Positions 1 through 8,557 are shown, counted from the first letter of the stretch. The stretch: DNA of 64,000 nucleotides from Shewanella atlantica (GCF_003966265.1 NZ_RXNV01000004.1:248001-312000); one strand, 5' to 3'. Notes: generated by a model from the sequence alone, not told the origin. Program-made: numbers and translations.

Positions 1-6
1 TCAAAT

Positions 7-1287
7 ATGCTGATCAAAAACATTAGACTTCAAGGCAAGGATGGTCTGCATCAGATCCTGATTGAAGAGGGAAAGTTCCAGCGCATAGCCTCGATGACAG
101 AAAGCTTAACCTTCAGCGAAAACTCGCTCGGGGAGACGTTAGATGGTGAAGGCGGCCTGGCTATCGCCCCTTTCTGTGAGCCTCATGTTCATTTAGATAC
201 CACGCAAACCGCTGGTGAGCCAAGTTGGAACATATCAGGCACGTTATTTGAGGGCATTGAGCGCTGGTCAGAGCGTAAAGCACAGCTCTCTATCGAGGAT
301 GTAAAATCTCGCGCGAAACAGACCCTCAAGTGGCAGATAGCCAACGGTATTCAACATGTTCGCACCCATGTCGATGTGTCCGATCCAACCCTTATCGCCC
401 TGAAGGCGATGTTAGAAGTGAAGGAGGAGATGAAGCAGTGGGTCGATATTCAGATAGTCGCCTTCCCTCAGGAGGGGATCTTATCGTATCCCAATGGCAA
501 GGGGTTGCTCGAAGAGGCGGTGAAATTAGGGGCCGACGTTATCGGCGCCATCCCTCATTTCGAGTTTACCCGTGAATATGGCGTCGAATCCCTGCACTAT
601 GTGTTCGAGCTTGCCCGCAAATATGACAGACTTATCGATGTTCACTGTGACGAGATAGATGATGAGCAGTCACGCTTTATTGAGACCGTCGCCGCCCTGG
701 CCCATAAGTTTGATATGGGTGAACGTGTAACGGCGAGCCACACTACCGCTATGCACTCCTATAACGGTGCCTACGCATCTCGCCTGTTCCGTCTGCTCAA
801 GATGTCGGGAATAAACTTTGTCGCCAACCCTCTGGTTAACATCCACCTTCAGGGACGCTTCGATGACTATCCTAAACGCCGTGGCATCACCCGGGTCAAA
901 GAGATGCTGGCGGCAGATATTAATGTCTGCTTCGGCCATGATGATATCTTCGATCCCTGGTACCCTCTTGGCACGGCTAACATGCTACAGGTGCTGCATA
1001 TGGGTCTGCATGTGTGTCAGATAATGGGGTACGAGCAGATAAACGACTCTCTGGCCCTTATCAGCAGCAAGTCGGCGCGCACTCTGAATATCCACAACCA
1101 ATATGGTATCGAGCCGGGCAAGCCCGGCAATTTACTCATCCTCCCCGCCGACAATGGTTTCGATGCCGTTCGTCGTCAGGTACCGGTGCGATTCTCGATA
1201 CGCCACGGCAGAGTGTTAGCTCAGACACAAATCGCGACTACACAGATACATCTGACTGAAACCGAAGGGGTTAACTTTCGTCGTTAA
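7..1287 (+). CDS. codA: Cytosine deaminase
   Basis: Hydrolyses cytosine to uracil and ammonia in the cytoplasm (pyrimidine salvage). The 426-residue protein aligns nearly end to end with E. coli CodA (427 residues) as I recall it, including the stretches [31 protein letters not shown] and [15 protein letters not shown]. The amidohydrolase metal ligands are visible: His60 and His62 in the PHVH motif, His213 with catalytic Glu216 in DVHCDEIDD, His245, and Asp312 in [10 protein letters not shown]. The ATG lies six bases from the window edge, so its ribosome-binding site and any upstream codB permease gene cannot be seen. A bidirectional terminator follows and separates it from convergent nrdD. 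Confidence 0.96.
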   Translation: MLIKNIRLQGKDGLHQILIEEGKFQRIASMTESLTFSENSLGETLDGEGGLAIAPFCEPHVHLDTTQTAGEPSWNISGTLFEGIERWSERKAQLSIEDVKSRAKQTLKWQIANGIQHVRTHVDVSDPTLIALKAMLEVKEEMKQWVDIQIVAFPQEGILSYPNGKGLLEEAVKLGADVIGAIPHFEFTREYGVESLHYVFELARKYDRLIDVHCDEIDDEQSRFIETVAALAHKFDMGERVTASHTTAMHSYNGAYASRLFRLLKMSGINFVANPLVNIHLQGRFDDYPKRRGITRVKEMLAADINVCFGHDDIFDPWYPLGTANMLQVLHMGLHVCQIMGYEQINDSLALISSKSARTLNIHNQYGIEPGKPGNLLILPADNGFDAVRRQVPVRFSIRHGRVLAQTQIATTQIHLTETEGVNFRR

Positions 1288-1344
1288 TAGGCAACAAGCC
1301 TTGACGCTGAACTGATAACTTGGCAGACACATTGATACATCAAA

Positions 1345-1380
1345 AAGGACAAAGCGCTTCCCGGCCTTTGTCCTTCATTT
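1345..1380. terminator. Terminator between convergent codA and nrdD
   Basis: A perfect 10-bp inverted repeat (AAGGACAAAG, 1345-1354, with CTTTGTCCTT, 1366-1375) encloses an 11-base loop. It is A-rich on the left and T-rich on the right, so it could stop transcription from both codA and nrdD. Confidence 0.7.
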
Positions 1381-1403
1381 TCGAGTAAACATAACCAGTA
1401 AAA

Positions 1404-3224
1404 TTAGCTTACTTTCTGCAACTTAGACTCTTCACTATGACACTTAGTCTCCTCACGGTGATAGTGCCTTAACGCATGCTCCTGCTGTCTTGGCTCGCTG
1501 AAACTGGTGACCTTCTTGAGATAACCGATCACCCGCGTAGCCCAATCGATATCCTGACTGTTGCAGACACTGCAGGCATGTAAGGTTCGTTTATCTATGT
1601 GATTGCAGGCGTTACAGATAGTTACCTTCACATTGGTCGTCCAGTAGTTACATCCCGTCCTTGCCGCTATCTGATAAATCTTGAAATACTGCTCGGGATC
1701 GGGGTTTTCATCCAGGTTCAGATGCAGCGCCGAACCACCATCCAGAAATTGTGTCAGCTCTTTACCATGAAGCACAAACTTATCCACCAGATTTATTGAT
1801 TCATCCTCTACCGGGTAAAAGTAGGAGTTGTAGCAATCCCGGTTGACCTTGAGGCCGGCTTTTCTATCCCATTTAGCGTTCTTGACGCCTAAGTTTTCGG
1901 CCGGCACAAACTCGGTATTAAACTTATAGCCCCAACGACGACTCGCATCCTTATTGGCCTGATAGATGATCTTCAGCTGGCTCTCTACAAATGCCTTATA
2001 GTCGCTGTTATTGCCCGCCACTATGCCCTGGGACTCTGCCGCCTCGACCATACCGTTGATGCCTATGGTTAAGAACTGCTTATCGAGATGAATAAAGCCG
2101 GCATCATACACAGGGAGCATGCCACACGCCTGATAGTGCTCCATCAATTTTCGGTAGGCCACCTGGTACTTTTGAATCTTTTCAATTTCATCACGAAGAT
2201 CTTTACCTTGTTGGATAATCCGACTCAAATTCAGCGTGATTACATTGATAGAGCCCGTCGCAACCCCGCCCGCTCCTAAGGTATAGGAGAAGCTGTTATC
2301 GGCAATTTCGTTACGAAGGCGGCAACAGGAAGCCAGGGAGTCTGCACTTTCAGACATATAGACGAAGAAGCTATTTCCTTTCGACATCTGGTCGCTGCAG
2401 AACTCGGTAAATTCCACATCCGCCACCTGTCCCTGATTAGTCAACATAGCTGCGGTAACCACGGGATAAGTCAGCAGGGCTATCTCACGCTCTTTGCCGA
2501 ACCAGTCCATGAAGAAGTGTTGCAGTTTATTGACTGATTTCCAGTTGGGCGCATCACCATCGGGGAACACGAAGTTCTCAAACATGGCGTTGAGGAAACT
2601 CTCTGAAAACAGAGAGATGTTCCAGAATACGGATTGATAGCCACGAGCGGCGGCCGGTTGATTCAGGCTATAGACCACGTGCTGCAGATGCGCCTCAATC
2701 TTGTCTTTTGCGGTGACGGTATAGTCATCGCCATAATCTTTACGGGCAAAATGGTCGAAGTAGGTCAGAAACTCAACCGTCGCCACCGCACCGGCAAATT
2801 GGGCACTGACGGCAAATACTAAGTTAACAAAGCAACCGCAAAAAGACTCCAGATGTAGGGGGGCTAACGACTCACCGCCTAACTTAGTCAGTCCATCGAG
2901 TAACATGGGGTAGAGAGACAGACTCACACAATAGGGCTTTAATGAGCTTTCATCGTGGGCATAGATAAGATGTTCATTGATACTGCCCTCATACTCCTCG
3001 GCCAGAGATGCATCGAATAGGTTTGCGATCTGGCTCTTCATCAAGCGCCGGTTTATCGCAATATTGATATCCTTATTCAACTCGGTCTCGAGCGTCGCCA
3101 GGTTTTTACTACTGACATTGGCGTTGGCATCATACTTAGACCCGTCTGCGGCATTAGCAGCATCTATGTAATCTTGTATGAATTGCACTTTCTCTTCGAT
3201 TAGCGCCGAGGGTATGTGTTCCAT
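1404..3224 (-). CDS. nrdD: Anaerobic (class III) ribonucleoside-triphosphate reductase, short form
   Basis: Oxygen-sensitive glycyl-radical enzyme that makes dNTPs from NTPs. Visible features: Cys99 in PYCVSLSLYP, the active-site pair Cys300-Cys301 in an SCCR motif, a zinc site made by Cys537, Cys540, Cys551 and Cys554, and the glycyl-radical Gly567 in RVIGYL. At 606 residues it is about 100 shorter than E. coli NrdD; the N terminus starts directly in the catalytic domain, so the allosteric ATP-cone seems absent. The ATG has a good site (AAGGA, 9-base spacing) that overlaps the nrdG stop. It follows its activase with 12 bases between them, the reverse of the E. coli gene order. Function is secure; the allosteric consequence is inference. 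Confidence 0.95.
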   Translation of the reverse strand: MEHIPSALIEEKVQFIQDYIDAANAADGSKYDANANVSSKNLATLETELNKDINIAINRRLMKSQIANLFDASLAEEYEGSINEHLIYAHDESSLKPYCVSLSLYPMLLDGLTKLGGESLAPLHLESFCGCFVNLVFAVSAQFAGAVATVEFLTYFDHFARKDYGDDYTVTAKDKIEAHLQHVVYSLNQPAAARGYQSVFWNISLFSESFLNAMFENFVFPDGDAPNWKSVNKLQHFFMDWFGKEREIALLTYPVVTAAMLTNQGQVADVEFTEFCSDQMSKGNSFFVYMSESADSLASCCRLRNEIADNSFSYTLGAGGVATGSINVITLNLSRIIQQGKDLRDEIEKIQKYQVAYRKLMEHYQACGMLPVYDAGFIHLDKQFLTIGINGMVEAAESQGIVAGNNSDYKAFVESQLKIIYQANKDASRRWGYKFNTEFVPAENLGVKNAKWDRKAGLKVNRDCYNSYFYPVEDESINLVDKFVLHGKELTQFLDGGSALHLNLDENPDPEQYFKIYQIAARTGCNYWTTNVKVTICNACNHIDKRTLHACSVCNSQDIDWATRVIGYLKKVTSFSEPRQQEHALRHYHREETKCHSEESKLQKVS

Positions 3225-3236
3225 TATTTGATATCC

Positions 3237-3689
3237 TTAATCTTTAATGAATTTATAATTAATTATTTTATTTTGAGCTAAATCATAAAACTTCTGGTTT
3301 GTATCAGGACTATCGAGTCCGCCTACTTGATAATCGAACTCACCGGTTTTAAGAAAATCCAATTGAGCACGGATCTCCCGCCCGACCTGTTCTCGCCCTG
3401 TGTATAGACAGGTTTTAAACCCCATCTTTTTAGCGAGCACCAGATACTCGCTTAACTTCTTCGGTTGCCACTCTCCACCAAAGAACAAAATACAGCTGAC
3501 ATAGCCCTGATATTGTTTGAGGTAAACTTTGTAACGCTCCTCATTCAGCGGCTCGCCATACTCTTCATTCCAAAGCTCTGTCGAGTGGCACCCTTTACAG
3601 CCAACATCACAACCGGTAATGCTAAACAGCAATGAGATCTCACCGGGAACCTCTTGCATGACGACTTGAGCGGGCAGAGAGTTGAACAT
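3237..3689 (-). CDS. nrdG: Anaerobic ribonucleotide reductase activating protein (radical SAM)
   Basis: Radical-SAM activase that puts the glycyl radical on NrdD. The cluster motif is Cys27-x3-Cys31-x2-Cys34 in TGCDVGCKGCH, and FFGGEW matches the usual GGE SAM-binding turn. About 150 residues is normal for the family. A longer frame opens with GTG at 3695, but the ATG at 3689 has AGGTG five bases upstream, so I use it. It is the first gene of an nrdG-nrdD operon. Upstream are an FNR-type box (3769-3782) and a possible NrdR box pair, consistent with oxygen and nucleotide control. Confidence 0.93.
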   Translation of the reverse strand: MFNSLPAQVVMQEVPGEISLLFSITGCDVGCKGCHSTELWNEEYGEPLNEERYKVYLKQYQGYVSCILFFGGEWQPKKLSEYLVLAKKMGFKTCLYTGREQVGREIRAQLDFLKTGEFDYQVGGLDSPDTNQKFYDLAQNKIINYKFIKD

Positions 3690-3695
3690 ACTCAC

Positions 3696-3740
3696 ACCTA
3701 TATATAGTGCTTAAACAAAAAACATACACAAGATATAGTA
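3696..3740 (-). promoter_or_regulatory. Possible NrdR box pair upstream of nrdG
   Basis: Two similar 14-base sites, ACCTATATATAGTG (3696-3709) and CACAAGATATAGTA (3727-3740), start 31 bp apart, three helical turns. Tandem NrdR boxes upstream of ribonucleotide reductase genes have the CAC-N8-GTG pattern at about this spacing. The distal box covers a minus-strand TACTAT that could be the -10 element. Both boxes have mismatches and the proximal one touches the ribosome-binding site, so the call is moderate. Confidence 0.42.
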
Positions 3741-4151
3741 GGCTGTGAACATGCAATATGGAGAACTCTTGATTTTGGTCAAACTTCAATCAAGTATTTT
3801 AATTTTGATTAAATTGATGATGGGATCGGCTTGCAGTCATGCAATAAAGCAACTAGGGAAGGCAAAAGACTCTACACTCAGATAGCTTAAAAGGGCGTTA
3901 AGCTTGTCCTAAAAGAGCCTGATTCAAGCAGCCTGGTTCTGCATTTAATGACTTAAAAACAAGCACCATTCCCTCACGCATTCGCCTCGAATTAGTTTGC
4001 CATTAAAAACTCTGAGTAGATTACTTTCTAATACCGATTGGTATTAGTATGAGAGTCTGTTTAACTAGGTACTTAGCCTCCTTCGGATGCAGAGCGGCAT
4101 CAAGGAGCAGACATAAGAAGATCAAGCAGAATAAGCAGCAGGGAGCTGAAA
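3741..4151. other. Divergent intergenic region, nrdG / acetyltransferase
   Basis: About 460 bases separate nrdG from the plus-strand acetyltransferase. Besides the regulatory boxes next to nrdG, it holds a near-perfect 20-base palindrome, CTAATACCGATTGGTATTAG (4028-4047), whose half resembles the ends of the inverted-repeat element at 44671-44936. No open reading frame or RNA gene is supported. Confidence 0.6.
3769..3782. promoter_or_regulatory. FNR/EtrA-type box upstream of nrdG
   Basis: TTGATTTTGGTCAA matches the FNR/CRP-family consensus TTGAT-N4-ATCAA at 9 of 10 informative positions. It lies about 80 bp before the nrdG start, a reasonable place for anaerobic activation of class III ribonucleotide reductase. 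Confidence 0.6.
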
Positions 4152-4643
4152 ATGGAAGTAACAGTCAGACACACAGAGCCTAAAGACTTTATCGGTATAC
4201 AAGCCCTTTATGCTCAACCAGCCGCCTATTCGGGTACGCTGCAACTCCCCTATCCTTCTCAGCAATCGTGGGAACAGAGACTGGCGTCTGCGGATAAAGA
4301 CAGTTACAGTCTGGTCGCTGAGGCCAACGGGGTCATCGTCGGTCAGATAGGCATGCAGCTCATGAGTTCTCCACGCCGCAGACATGTCGGGAATATAGGT
4401 ATGGCCGTCTGTAGCAATCAACAAAACCAAGGCATTGGCGCTAAACTGTTGGCGGCTATGATTAATCTTGCAAACAACTGGCTGAATGTGACGCGAATTG
4501 AACTCGAAGTCTACACAGATAATGAGGCCGCTATCGCTCTGTATGAGAAGTCCGGCTTTGTGAAAGAGGGAACTGCAACCAATTACGCCTTTCGTGATGG
4601 CCGTTATGTCGATGCCTATCTTATGGCGAGAGTGTCCCGCTAG
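4152..4643 (+). CDS. GNAT-family N-acetyltransferase, YhhY/AaaT-like
   Basis: A 163-residue cytoplasmic acetyltransferase that resembles E. coli YhhY (AaaT, reported to acetylate some amino acids) over its whole length. Shared stretches include SxPRRRHVGNIGMAV, NNWLNVTRIELEVYTDN and DGRYVDAYLMARV. The acetyl-CoA loop is QNQGIGAKLL near residue 95, and the C-terminal ALYEKSGFVKEG segment is the usual GNAT motif B. AGGGAG lies six bases before the ATG. Substrate cannot be told from sequence. A small unknown ORF follows 85 bases downstream. Confidence 0.88.
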   Translation: MEVTVRHTEPKDFIGIQALYAQPAAYSGTLQLPYPSQQSWEQRLASADKDSYSLVAEANGVIVGQIGMQLMSSPRRRHVGNIGMAVCSNQQNQGIGAKLLAAMINLANNWLNVTRIELEVYTDNEAAIALYEKSGFVKEGTATNYAFRDGRYVDAYLMARVSR

Positions 4644-4727
4644 CTCCCAAAAGGAAAACAAGCTCAACGTATTAGCATTATTGAAGCGTTAGCTGTTAAC
4701 GGCATAGAGTTTGAGGGATAAAGAAGA

Positions 4728-4961
4728 ATGATGACGACATTTACGATTAGCAGGCTGCATACAACACAAGGGATCTACCGATTGTCCGGTGAGTGGACCA
4801 TGAGCGATAGCAGTAACGGCAGCTTGAGTAATGGTCTCAATATTCACACCATAGATGTCATGGGGACAGATGGTTGGCTTGCCCTGAAGCAAGAGAGCAA
4901 TACAGAACTTATCGATAAGCTCAGAGATGAGATAGTGCTTCACCTGCAATCGAAACAGTAG
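4728..4961 (+). CDS. Small hypothetical protein
   Basis: Possible 77-residue soluble protein that I do not recognise. It begins with two consecutive ATG codons and has GAGGGA about nine bases upstream. The composition is ordinary, without a signal peptide or membrane segment, and the C terminus (residues about 58-77) looks helical and charged. An overlapping frame on the opposite strand (4689-4949) is of similar length but lacks a comparable start context. The gene could be co-transcribed with the upstream acetyltransferase. Whether it is translated is uncertain. Confidence 0.45.
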   Translation: MMTTFTISRLHTTQGIYRLSGEWTMSDSSNGSLSNGLNIHTIDVMGTDGWLALKQESNTELIDKLRDEIVLHLQSKQ

Positions 4962-5078
4962 AGCCCCGCTGAAGTTAATAGCACTAAAGTTAATAGCGCT
5001 GAATTATTGCCCACCCCATGGCGGTTAGATGGCTGCCGGACGATTGAAGAGCCTGTCTATTGAGGAAGCAGAAATAAA

Positions 5079-5570
5079 TTAAAACGCTTCGAACTGCCTC
5101 GCCATCCGCTTTATCTGCTCCAAAGGAACACCATGGCTATTACGGCCGGCGCACACGGCTTGATGCGCCTCATCTTGAGGATCACCAATTAACACATAAC
5201 GAACCCGATAGCCCAGCGCCTTAGCCGCCGCTTCATAGGCCATCGCCTCCCAGCGAGCCAGGTTGGTATTGTCACAGATGACAATCGGCACGCTGACAGA
5301 TAAGGCTTGTATAAACCCGGTCAGATTACGCTGGTGATACTCGGAGAGTCGCTTGCTATCGAAGCAGTACACTCCATCGAGGTAAAACTGGCTATCAGTT
5401 GAAAAAAGTCCCGAGCGCCAAACCCTGTCGGCGACATCAGCTTCCTGCCCGGAGATAAACTGATCGACCCAATGGGACTTACCGCTTCCGGGAAGCCCGC
5501 GCATTATGATGGCCAGCTTTAAAGGCTCACTCGACTCTATTGGCTGTTTATGACTGACAACGGGTTCCAT
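5079..5570 (-). CDS. P-loop kinase-like ATP-binding protein (N4BP2-like)
   Basis: A 163-residue AAA_33-type nucleotide kinase with Walker A GLPGSGKS near residue 25 and a VICDNTNL strand near residue 96 typical of polynucleotide-kinase-like P-loop proteins. The C-terminal GRNSHGVPLEQIKRMARQFE stretch resembles the RNxHGVP motif of the NEDD4-binding-protein-2 group. Its ATG overlaps the cobB stop in an ATGA arrangement, so the two proteins are translationally coupled. The substrate (nucleic acid 5' end, small molecule or protein) is not known. The N-terminal 15 residues look unstructured. Confidence 0.82.
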   Translation of the reverse strand: MEPVVSHKQPIESSEPLKLAIIMRGLPGSGKSHWVDQFISGQEADVADRVWRSGLFSTDSQFYLDGVYCFDSKRLSEYHQRNLTGFIQALSVSVPIVICDNTNLARWEAMAYEAAAKALGYRVRYVLIGDPQDEAHQAVCAGRNSHGVPLEQIKRMARQFEAF

Positions 5571-6331
5571 CAGTTGGCATTATTTATCAGAGCAGGAGCA
5601 GGCTTATCATCCTGATCGCTAATAATATTACCCGACAATATTTTGTCGACTAATTCCGGCAAGATGGCGCTGGCCTTGCCCTGAAGGTGATATTGAAACT
5701 GACTATGACGATCCGCAGCCACTAAGTTTACCTCAACGGTTTGTGCACCATGATGGTTGGCCGTATCCACAAAGCCTGCCGCCGGATAAACCGAACCAGA
5801 TGTACCGATAGCGATAAAGAGGTCGCAGGTATCCAGTGCATGTTGAATTCTATCTAACCCGATTGGCATCTCTCCAAACCACACGACATGCGGGCGCAGC
5901 CTCTGGGCCGGAATACAACAGGTACAGGTATGCTCAGGGCCGAAAGGATCACGCAGCAGAAAGGTTTGTCTGGAGCGCGGACAACGTCCCTTAGATAGTT
6001 CACCGTGCATATGCAGCAAGCGGCGGGAGCCTGCCCGCTCATGGAGATCATCGATATTCTGAGTTACAACTAACAGATCACCATCAAATTCTTGCTCGAG
6101 ACGGGCAAGTGCTGTGTGTGCTTTATTGGGTTCGACATCACCACTATGGAGCTGCTGCCAGCGATTATTGTAAAAATCTTCGACTAACTCAGGATCTGCT
6201 GCATAGCCCTCCGGCGTTGCGACATCTTCAATTTTATGCTCTTCCCATAGCCCATCCTGGTCTCTGAATGTTCTCAAGCCCGACTCGGCTGAAATTCCAG
6301 CCCCGGTTAATACCACTATCTGCCGATACAT
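5570..6331 (-). CDS. cobB: NAD-dependent protein deacylase (sirtuin, CobB)
   Basis: Removes acetyl and probably succinyl groups from protein lysines using NAD. Motifs: GAGISAESG (residues 10-18), TQNIDDLHERAG, the catalytic His in HMHGEL, the LRPHVVWFGEMP segment and AIGTSGSVYPAAGF. Tyr54-x2-Arg57 in FYNNRWQQL is the pair that gives SIRT5-type sirtuins their affinity for acidic acyl groups; E. coli CobB has the same pair. AAGGA lies six bases before the ATG. The gene overlaps a P-loop kinase downstream and is divergent from fur, with an inverted-repeat element in between. Confidence 0.95.
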   Translation of the reverse strand: MYRQIVVLTGAGISAESGLRTFRDQDGLWEEHKIEDVATPEGYAADPELVEDFYNNRWQQLHSGDVEPNKAHTALARLEQEFDGDLLVVTQNIDDLHERAGSRRLLHMHGELSKGRCPRSRQTFLLRDPFGPEHTCTCCIPAQRLRPHVVWFGEMPIGLDRIQHALDTCDLFIAIGTSGSVYPAAGFVDTANHHGAQTVEVNLVAADRHSQFQYHLQGKASAILPELVDKILSGNIISDQDDKPAPALINNAN

Positions 6332-6522
6332 CTTCAGTCCTTATAATTATTGTCACGTCAAACGGCTCACACCCATTTAGCCTACCAATATTCACGTCAA
6401 AAACAGATTAGACCCGTTAACCAAAGGTTCTGCCGGATCGATACCAGCCTATGACCGGCTCGTTTATGGGGGCAACTGCAATTCTGCCTAAAATTCTCTC
6501 TCTGGCATATTGGTCATTAGTA
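6332..6522. other. Intergenic DNA upstream of cobB
   Basis: These 190 bases should contain the cobB promoter, but I see no clear hexamer pair, operator or open frame. The sequence is bounded on the right by the terminal-inverted-repeat element at 6523. Confidence 0.5.
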
Positions 6523-6788
6523 TATACCCAAGCTACCTCAAGATGCTCGTTTCAGAGCTCCCGTAGGATAGCTGAACAAGGCAGTGATTGAGAGAATGGT
6601 TATTCCCTTGTTGATAGCACTAACACAGTGCAGTTATTCTACGGGAGCTCCCGCAGGGCAAGGCGAGAAGCAACATTGTTCTACGTTATGAAATATTGAA
6701 TGAGAATAACTAGTCCTACTATTTCATGTCTTGAACTCTGTCACTTCTCGACATGCTGAATTCTGCATTTTGAAGTGGTTTGGGTATA
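6523..6788. mobile_element. MITE-like element, family A, long copy
   Basis: A 266-bp non-coding element bounded by imperfect terminal inverted repeats of about 24 bp, starting TATACCCAAGCTACCT and ending GTGGTTTGGGTATA. A second pair of arms (AGCTCCCGTAG, 6556-6566; CTACGGGAGCT, 6639-6649) lies inside. A shorter relative with the same ends and much of the right half is at 20221-20423. No transposase is encoded, so any movement would need a transposase supplied elsewhere. Confidence 0.75.
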
Positions 6789-6922
6789 AACCTAAGAATA
6801 ACAATACAAAATGTAAGCTTAAAAAACAGGTTTTATCGACATTATGAGGGAGTTTTATACAATTTATTTATTTAAGCAGTCAGAAAGCAAGATCAAAGGT
6901 TTATGTTTTCAATTTGTACACA

Positions 6923-6928
6923 TATAAT
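6923..6928 (+). promoter_or_regulatory. Possible fur -10 element
   Basis: A perfect TATAAT lies 68 bases before the fur start. No good -35 hexamer is present at the right distance. I found no convincing Fur box next to it. Confidence 0.35.
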
Positions 6929-6995
6929 AGATTCCAGTATTCACAAATGAACCGATATTGGCTTGGCTAATGGTTCTGCAATCAAGAGATTAGTA

Positions 6996-7427
6996 ATGAC
7001 AGATGGAAATCTAGCGCTAAAGAAGGCGGGTTTAAAAGTTACCTTACCACGAGTCAAGATCCTAGAACTGATGCAAGGACCGGAAAATCAGCACATCAGC
7101 GCAGAAGATCTGTACAAGACGTTACTCGATATTGGTGAAGAGATAGGTCTTGCAACCGTATACCGCGTACTGAACCAGTTTGACGACGCAGGTATCGTGA
7201 CACGTCACCATTTTGAGAGTGGTAAAGCCGTATTTGAACTGGCTACTCAGCATCATCATGATCATCTGGTTTGTCTGTCTTGTGGTAAAGTTATCGAGTT
7301 TTCAGATGATGTCATCGAATCTCGCCAAGACGAAATTGCCATGAAACACAACATTAAGCTGACCAACCATAGCTTATACCTCTATGGTGTTTGTACTAAT
7401 GATGAGTGCGATCACGGCGACACCTGA
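6996..7427 (+). CDS. fur: Ferric uptake regulator Fur
   Basis: Iron-sensing transcription repressor. From the ATG at 6996 the 143-residue protein aligns with E. coli Fur (MTDxNxALKKAGLKVTLPR). An in-frame TTG at 6963 would add 11 non-conserved residues and is rejected. Metal ligands are visible: His33, Glu81, His88 and His90 of the regulatory site, and the structural CxxC Cys93-Cys96 with Cys133 and Cys138 near the end. The DNA-recognition helix includes GLATVYRVLNQF (51-62). A strong terminator follows. Confidence 0.97.
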   Translation: MTDGNLALKKAGLKVTLPRVKILELMQGPENQHISAEDLYKTLLDIGEEIGLATVYRVLNQFDDAGIVTRHHFESGKAVFELATQHHHDHLVCLSCGKVIEFSDDVIESRQDEIAMKHNIKLTNHSLYLYGVCTNDECDHGDT

Positions 7428-7473
7428 TAGTTGAGCCCGAACCTGTTGCAGTAGTCCCGGTGACTACGATATA

Positions 7474-7499
7474 AAAACCAGCTTTGTGCTGGTTTTTTT
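7474..7499. terminator. fur terminator
   Basis: AAAAACCAGC and GCTGGTTTTT form a stem around the loop TTTGT, followed by T residues. The A-tract on the left makes it usable for the convergent AEC carrier gene as well. Confidence 0.85.
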
Positions 7500-7525
7500 A
7501 TGCCTACCGTTACCTCCCCTCCTTT

Positions 7526-8452
7526 TTATAACAGTATCCATAACCAAAAGCTGAAACTAAACACGCTAAGCAAGGTAGACAAGACTACTGCGCTACCCAG
7601 CGTCGATTGCTGCTGTTTCAGTTGACTCGCAATCAAGTAGGCATTCACCCCCAAAGGAGATGCGCTCATTAATACCACGAGTGACACCTGCTGATGATCC
7701 AAATACAGTAGATACTTCCCAAACAGGTAAACCATAGCCGGTAAAAGCAGTAACTTAACTATGCTGGCGAGCAAAGATGCGTACCAATCATCGGCGACGC
7801 GATAGAAGCTGAGATTTGCCCCCAGTACAAACAGTGCACACGCTAAAGCGGGCTCGGAGATAAGGGTTAATGTCGCCAACAGGTCCTGATGGATCGGCAA
7901 AGTGATGGCATTACACAGCAGGCCCGCAGAAATACTGAGTACCACAGGATTAAACAGTATCGAGCCGGTAAAATTTCTCCATGAAAAGCCATCGGCAGAG
8001 CGCTTTGACGCCAGTATAAATGTTAATGCAAACAGCAGAGCGCTATGGAAGGTGATGATGGCGAAGACATTACCCATCATCTGCTCGCCCAGCGCCGCAA
8101 TGATCACCGGCAGGCCAACCAAAATCGTATTGGAGTAGCTGCATCCTAGGGCAAATACGCCGCTGCTTGCATTGGAGCCCCCTCTTCTGTCTATAAGGTA
8201 GCGGCTGAGCAGGAAACCACAAAGATAAACACCGAGTACCGGCAGGTAAAATGCGGCCAACACCTTAATATCGAAACTCGTTTCTAAAGGTGCCCGATAC
8301 ATGTTTAAAAACAGAAAGACGGGAATACTCAGATTGAAGGCAAACTTACTAATCCCACTTATCTGAGCTTTGCTGAAAAATTGAAAATGCGTCACCCAGT
8401 AACCAAGAAGCACCATAGAGAGGAGCGGAAATATGATAGAGATAATTGTCAT
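7526..8452 (-). CDS. AEC-family transporter (auxin efflux carrier type)
   Basis: Inner-membrane carrier of 308 residues with about ten hydrophobic segments in the 5+5 arrangement of the AEC family (malonate/malate permeases and related proteins). The N terminus IIFPLLSMVLLGYW and the internal NLSIPVFLFLNM and ALGCSYSNTILVGLPVI segments are typical. A longer frame opens with TTG at 8485, but the ATG at 8452 gives the family-like N terminus; neither start has a clear ribosome-binding site. It lies downstream of sucD but beyond a strong terminator. The substrate is unknown. Confidence 0.82.
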   Translation of the reverse strand: MTIISIIFPLLSMVLLGYWVTHFQFFSKAQISGISKFAFNLSIPVFLFLNMYRAPLETSFDIKVLAAFYLPVLGVYLCGFLLSRYLIDRRGGSNASSGVFALGCSYSNTILVGLPVIIAALGEQMMGNVFAIITFHSALLFALTFILASKRSADGFSWRNFTGSILFNPVVLSISAGLLCNAITLPIHQDLLATLTLISEPALACALFVLGANLSFYRVADDWYASLLASIVKLLLLPAMVYLFGKYLLYLDHQQVSLVVLMSASPLGVNAYLIASQLKQQQSTLGSAVVLSTLLSVFSFSFWLWILL

Positions 8453-8515
8453 CGGATGGCCGGGTAGATGTCTAAAATTTGACAAGCGCTAAGGGGAAAG
8501 TTAGCTAAAGCTAAC

Positions 8516-8542
8516 AAAAAAGGCGCCAGTGGCGCCTTTTTT
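8516..8542. terminator. Terminator of the sdh-suc cluster after sucD
   Basis: AAAAAAGGCGCC and GGCGCCTTTTTT pair perfectly around the loop AGT. On the minus strand it lies 15 bases after the sucD stop. Confidence 0.9.
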
Positions 8543-8557
8543 AATGAGTGGTAAAGA

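Noticed and set aside
4122-4667. 181-codon minus-strand frame covering the acetyltransferase
   Set aside because: It is the shadow of the plus-strand GNAT gene, which shows clear family motifs.
4689-4949. 86-codon minus-strand frame opposite the small ORF at 4728
   Set aside because: No ribosome-binding site, and the plus-strand frame has the better start context; neither is certain.
6963-6995. TTG start that lengthens Fur by 11 residues
   Set aside because: The ATG at 6996 gives the conserved MTD...ALKKAGLKVTLPR start and normal length.
6789-6995. Fur box upstream of fur
   Set aside because: No stretch close to GATAATGATAATC was found; autoregulation cannot be claimed.
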